The position numbers and the translations under genes were made by a program. Positions 6,151 to 8,918 of a stretch of DNA of 8,918 nt are shown in pieces (position 1 is the first letter of the stretch; each line of letters starts with the position of its first letter). Source of the stretch: an uncultured Carnobacteriaceae bacterium (GTDB lineage: Bacteria; Bacillota; Bacilli; Lactobacillales; Aerococcaceae); NCBI GenBank assembly GCA_938039195.1, contig CALHVK010000100.1, positions 1 through 8,918 on the forward strand, written 5' to 3'. The notes under the pieces are model-generated. The model was given only the letters and a program-made list of their open reading frames with translations. It was not told where the DNA came from and made no database searches.

Positions 6151-6630
6151 ATGACTGAAAAAGTATTTCCAATGACGCTTGAAGGGAAAGCAAAACTTGA
6201 AGCAGAATTAGAAGAATTAAAAGTCGTTAAACGTAAAGAAATCGTAGAGCGTATCAAAATTGCTCGTAGTTACGGTGACTTATCTGAAAACTCTGAATAT
6301 GAATCAGCTAAAGACGAGCAAGCATTCGTAGAAGGACGTATTTCAACGTTAGAAAAAATGATTCGTTTTGCGGAAATCATCGATGATAACAATGTAGAAA
6401 AAGATGTTGTTTCACTAGGAAGAAAAATTACGTTTATCGAATTACCAGATGGAGACGAAGAAACTTACACAATCGTGGGTAGTGCAGAAGCAAACCCAGT
6501 TGAAGGTAAAATTTCAAATGACTCTCCAATTGCCAAAGGAATTATTGGTAAAAAATTAAATGAAGAAGTGGTGATTCCAACACCAGGCGGAGAAATGAAA
6601 ATCAGAATTATTGATATTCAATCTGCGTAA
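6151..6630 (+). CDS. greA: Transcription elongation factor GreA
   Basis: GreA enters the secondary channel of backtracked RNA polymerase and stimulates cleavage of the extruded transcript. The 159-residue length is normal. The N-terminal antiparallel coiled coil spans about 1-78, with tip motif YGDLSENSEYESAKDEQ. The tip acids Asp43 and Glu46 correspond to E. coli Asp41 and Glu44. The C-terminal FKBP-like domain has VSLGRKITF, YTIVGSAEANPVEGKISNDS and PIAKGIIGKKLNEEV. The start is fixed by the ribosome binding site AGGGGAG (6138-6144). It is a single-gene unit between the udk terminator and its own, although in many Bacillota greA follows udk as it does here. Confidence 0.98.
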   Translation: MTEKVFPMTLEGKAKLEAELEELKVVKRKEIVERIKIARSYGDLSENSEYESAKDEQAFVEGRISTLEKMIRFAEIIDDNNVEKDVVSLGRKITFIELPDGDEETYTIVGSAEANPVEGKISNDSPIAKGIIGKKLNEEVVIPTPGGEMKIRIIDIQSA

Positions 6631-6651
6631 TCGATTCATTTGAAACGAAGA

Positions 6652-6680
6652 AGAGCTAGGAGGTGTCCTAGCTCTTTTTT
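6652..6680 (+). terminator. Rho-independent terminator after greA
   Basis: A perfect 10-bp stem (AGAGCTAGGA at 6652-6661 with TCCTAGCTCT at 6666-6675) and a 4-base loop run into the T-tract at 6675-6680. It insulates the lia operon from greA. Confidence 0.96.
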
Positions 6681-6697
6681 GTTGGATTTCATCCTTA

Positions 6698-6761
6698 AGT
6701 CTGATGGACGAGTTTTTAATTCATGATAGGATTGAACGTGAGAAGATGGTATACTAATACC
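6698..6761 (+). promoter_or_regulatory. lia operon control region: -10 box with candidate operators
   Basis: A good -10 box TATACT is at 6750-6755, but the 17-base position upstream (TAGGAT, 6727-6732) is a poor -35, as expected for an activator-dependent promoter. The nearest TTGAAC (6732-6737) would leave only 12 bases. An imperfect dyad with core GTC-N5-GAC (6699-6709) is centred about 58 bases before the predicted start, a plausible place for a response-regulator activator such as LiaR. A second dyad, GGTAT-N4-ATACC (6748-6761), covers the -10 box. Autoregulation by LiaR is known in related operons; its binding here is inference. Confidence 0.5.
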
Positions 6762-6779
6762 TGTAATGGAGGTGAGAAG

Positions 6780-7514
6780 ATGAGAAAATTTAAACTAATA
6801 CTAATTGCTTTATTAATCGGGACTATTGTATCTGCTTTAGAGATTACATCTAGAATAGGCCTATTCATCTTCTTTGCGATTGGTGTCGCGATTACTCTCT
6901 CTAGCTTTATTATGTTTAAACGCGTTAAATTTATAAGAAATAGTGGAATTTGTTTTGGTGGATTATTGATGCTCTTACCATTACTTTCGACTTCTGGAAT
7001 TTGGCTTGGAATGATTGGAGCATTGCTAATACTCCTATTTGATAAAAATGATTTCTCAGTTTCTTCTATTTCGGGGCTATTTTCAAAGAGAGACAAACAA
7101 GAATATATTTTTGTAGATTCACGTGAAGATACGCCAGAACCTGGCTCCATTCACCGTTATGACTGGATTGGGACTCAAGTTGTCGGAGACGAGCCATACG
7201 AATGGAATGACATTAATGCAGGACAATTTGCAGGAGATACGATTATCGATTTAGGGAATACCATTCTTCCTGCTAAAGAAAATGTAATTGTGATTCGAAA
7301 AGGATTTGGTCGTGTTCGAATTCTTGTTCCATATGGTGTAGGAGTGATGATTCATCATCATGGATTCGGTGGACAAGTTGAATTTGAGAATCAAACCTAC
7401 ACACTAAGTAATGAATCGATTCAACTGTATAGTGCAGGCTATAATCGCAGTACGAAACGGGTTAAGATTTATACAACCATCGTCGCTGGGAAGGTTGAGG
7501 TGATTGAAGCATGA
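6780..7514 (+). CDS. liaF: LiaF membrane inhibitor of the LiaSR system
   Basis: LiaF is the membrane protein that keeps the kinase LiaS quiet until the envelope is stressed, for example by lipid II-binding antibiotics or daptomycin. From the ATG at 6780 it has 244 residues. That start has the excellent ribosome binding site GGAGGTGAG (6768-6776). An in-frame ATG at 6723 would add 19 residues but lies upstream of the predicted transcription start and is rejected. Residues 4-87 hold about four membrane helices (near 4-20, 26-46, 56-70 and 73-87). The C-terminal DUF2154/LiaF domain (about 105-244) has YDWIGTQVVGD, FAGDTIIDLGNTILPAKENVIVI, GRVRILVPYGVGV and HHHGFGG. The liaS start overlaps its stop in ATGA, indicating coupling. 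Confidence 0.93.
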   Translation: MRKFKLILIALLIGTIVSALEITSRIGLFIFFAIGVAITLSSFIMFKRVKFIRNSGICFGGLLMLLPLLSTSGIWLGMIGALLILLFDKNDFSVSSISGLFSKRDKQEYIFVDSREDTPEPGSIHRYDWIGTQVVGDEPYEWNDINAGQFAGDTIIDLGNTILPAKENVIVIRKGFGRVRILVPYGVGVMIHHHGFGGQVEFENQTYTLSNESIQLYSAGYNRSTKRVKIYTTIVAGKVEVIEA

Positions 7515-8572
7515 AGCAACGCCTCTTTAAAAGCTGGATGCTCTATTCAGCAGTGTATAGCTTTATTAGTACTATTTTCCTATTCCTATTCCGAAAATGG
7601 ATTCGCTATGAACTAGTAGAGACACTGAGTATTCAAGAGATTCTTGGGACGATTACGTTGTATTTATTAGTAATCGTATTGCTCGGGTTGATTACAGCTA
7701 GTGCAGTGCTTATTTTGAATCGTCAAGCAGAGCGGAAAATGAGTGAGCAATTACTCATGATTCAAAAAGCAAAGTATTCATTGGTAAAAGAAGAAGACAA
7801 ACCAAACTGGATTAATGAAGCAACTGTCGTAGATTTAAATGTCTTTTATGAGCAGACAGCGGCCATTTCTGAGCGCTTAGAAAACGTATCGCTCGAATTG
7901 CAACAATTAGGAAGTAAACCACAGTTTGTAGGGACTGAAACGAAAGAGCAAGTCATTGAACAAGAAAGACGCCGTATCGCTCGTGAATTACATGATTCTG
8001 TAAGCCAACAGTTGTTTGCAGCAATGATGATGATTTCTGCGTTAAATGAACGTGCAGACAAGTTTGATGAGAAAGAACAAAAGCAACTGAAGATGATTGA
8101 ACATGTACTCTCACAAGCGCAAGCGGAGATGAGAGCATTGCTTCTACACTTAAGACCGATTTCACTGGAAAATAAATCATTGAAAGCGGGTATTGAAGGA
8201 TTACTAGTCGAATTACAAACGAAAGTACAGATGAAGATTCATTGGGATATCGAAGACGTCCAACTACCAGAAGGGGTCGAAGATCATCTCTTTAGAATCG
8301 CTCAAGAACTTCTATCCAATACATTGCGTCATTCGCACGCAACTACATTAGAAGTGTACTTACGACAAACGGACTCCAATGTTCTCTTTAAAATAGAAGA
8401 TAATGGAGTTGGATTTAATACAGAGGAAATTCTTCCAGGAAGCTATGGAATTAATAATATGAAAGAAAGAGTGCAAGGGCTCGGTGGACAAGTGAAAATT
8501 GTCAGCTTCCCAAATCAAGGGACGACAATTGAAATTAAAATTCCGCTTGGTCGGTTCATGGAGGGTGAATAA
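7511..8572 (+). CDS. liaS: LiaS sensor histidine kinase
   Basis: LiaS is the membrane histidine kinase of the envelope-stress system, of 353 residues. Two membrane helices (about 10-27 and 47-69) flank a loop of roughly 19 residues, too short for a ligand domain, so it is an intramembrane-sensing type that likely takes its signal through LiaF. A cytoplasmic linker and coiled coil lead to the HisKA_3 dimerisation domain, with ERRRIARELHDSVSQQLFAA and phospho-acceptor His161. The ATPase domain has the N box QELLSNTLRHSH (Asn270), the G1 box DNGVGF (Asp297) and the G2-like GINNMKERVQGLGG, all intact. The ribosome binding site GAGGTGA (7497-7503) lies inside liaF. The stop codon overlaps the liaR start by one base (TAATG). 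Confidence 0.95.
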   Translation: MKQRLFKSWMLYSAVYSFISTIFLFLFRKWIRYELVETLSIQEILGTITLYLLVIVLLGLITASAVLILNRQAERKMSEQLLMIQKAKYSLVKEEDKPNWINEATVVDLNVFYEQTAAISERLENVSLELQQLGSKPQFVGTETKEQVIEQERRRIARELHDSVSQQLFAAMMMISALNERADKFDEKEQKQLKMIEHVLSQAQAEMRALLLHLRPISLENKSLKAGIEGLLVELQTKVQMKIHWDIEDVQLPEGVEDHLFRIAQELLSNTLRHSHATTLEVYLRQTDSNVLFKIEDNGVGFNTEEILPGSYGINNMKERVQGLGGQVKIVSFPNQGTTIEIKIPLGRFMEGE

Positions 8573-8918
8573 TGATACATGTATTACTAGTAGACGATCA
8601 TGAGATGGTACGACTTGGGGTGTCTTCTTATCTATCGATGCAAGATGATATCGAAGTGATTGATGAAGCAAAGAATGGTCGTGAAGGTGTTGAGAAAGCA
8701 CTTGAATTAAAACCAGATATCATTCTAATGGACCTTGTGATGCCAGAGATGGATGGGATTGAAGCGACAAAAGAAATTCTTGAAAAATGGCCGCAAGCCA
8801 AAATTATCATCCTAACAAGCTTTATTGATGATGAAAAAGTCTTTCCTGCCATCAATGCAGGAGCGAAGAGCTATATTTTAAAAACCGCTTCTGCTTCTCA
8901 AATTGCAAAAGCCATTCG
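8572..8918 (+). CDS. liaR: LiaR response regulator (3'-truncated by the window)
   Basis: Only the first 115 codons are present. They form a complete-looking receiver domain: the acidic pocket Asp8-Asp9, phospho-acceptor Asp54 in ILMDLVMPEMDG, the switch residue Thr82 in IIILTSF, and Lys104 in YILKTA. Family members (NarL/LuxR type: LiaR, VraR) carry a C-terminal helix-turn-helix DNA-binding domain, which would lie past the window edge. The gene overlaps liaS by one base and has the ribosome binding site GGAGGG (8560-8565). Phosphorylated LiaR is expected to activate the lia promoter upstream of liaF. Assignment to LiaR rests on the preceding liaF and liaS; the receiver alone would not distinguish it from other NarL-family regulators. 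Confidence 0.92.
   Translation, partial: MIHVLLVDDHEMVRLGVSSYLSMQDDIEVIDEAKNGREGVEKALELKPDIILMDLVMPEMDGIEATKEILEKWPQAKIIILTSFIDDEKVFPAINAGAKSYILKTASASQIAKAI

Noticed and set aside
6723..6779. Upstream in-frame ATG for liaF (19 extra residues)
   Set aside because: It lies before the predicted transcription start near 6762 and would place coding sequence across the promoter; the ATG at 6780 has a near-ideal ribosome binding site.
6716..7150. 144-codon open frame on the - strand across liaF
   Set aside because: It is antisense to an obvious liaF, its translation shows no recognisable domain, and no promoter or ribosome binding site supports it. Other - strand frames across alaS, yrzB, liaS and liaR are likewise shadows of the real genes.

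Overview
This window is core chromosome of a low-GC Gram-positive bacterium (Bacillota). The evidence is the AT-rich sequence, strong AGGAGG-type ribosome binding sites, a T-box leader, U-tailed hairpin terminators, and the gene order alaS - ireB(yrzL) - ruvX(yrrK) - yrzB - mltG - udk - greA, which matches a conserved Bacillota block. Protein style points to the Lactobacillales: RuvX begins MRLMGLDVGSKTVGVA, the YrzB homologue has a His-rich N-terminus, and IreB/ReoM is present. A Carnobacteriaceae or Aerococcaceae-like genus such as Granulicatella would fit, but this is inference from memory, not a database result.

Layout, all on the + strand. 1-177: 5'-truncated alanine T-box leader. 202-2844: alaS, ending in its own terminator (2859-2901). 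2955-4096: a promoter, then ireB, ruvX and yrzB, then a strong terminator. 4129-6025: a promoter, mltG and udk, then a terminator. About 6060-6680: greA as a single-gene unit with its own leader and terminator. From about 6698 to the window end: the liaF-liaS-liaR cell-envelope stress operon, with translationally overlapping genes; liaR is cut by the window edge at 115 codons.

Functionally there are two themes. One is housekeeping translation, transcription and nucleotide metabolism: AlaRS under tRNA-Ala control, RuvX in rRNA maturation, Udk in pyrimidine salvage, and GreA rescuing stalled RNA polymerase. The other is cell-wall control: IreB/ReoM is a Ser/Thr-kinase substrate that governs peptidoglycan synthesis, MltG cuts nascent glycan strands, and LiaFSR senses envelope damage. 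In Bacillus subtilis other genes (yrrM, yrrN, yrrO) lie between mltG and udk; here they are absent and mltG and udk are directly joined.

No mobile element, CRISPR array, tRNA/rRNA gene or phage gene is visible, and no intergenic gap exceeds about 170 bases. I do not see an undescribed multi-gene system. The points worth a second look are residue-level and regulatory: a Thr-to-Ile change inside the AlaRS editing-site zinc motif, an IreB with only one of its two N-terminal phospho-threonines, a His-rich tail on the YrzB homologue, and dyad elements in the lia, mltG, greA and ireB upstream regions.
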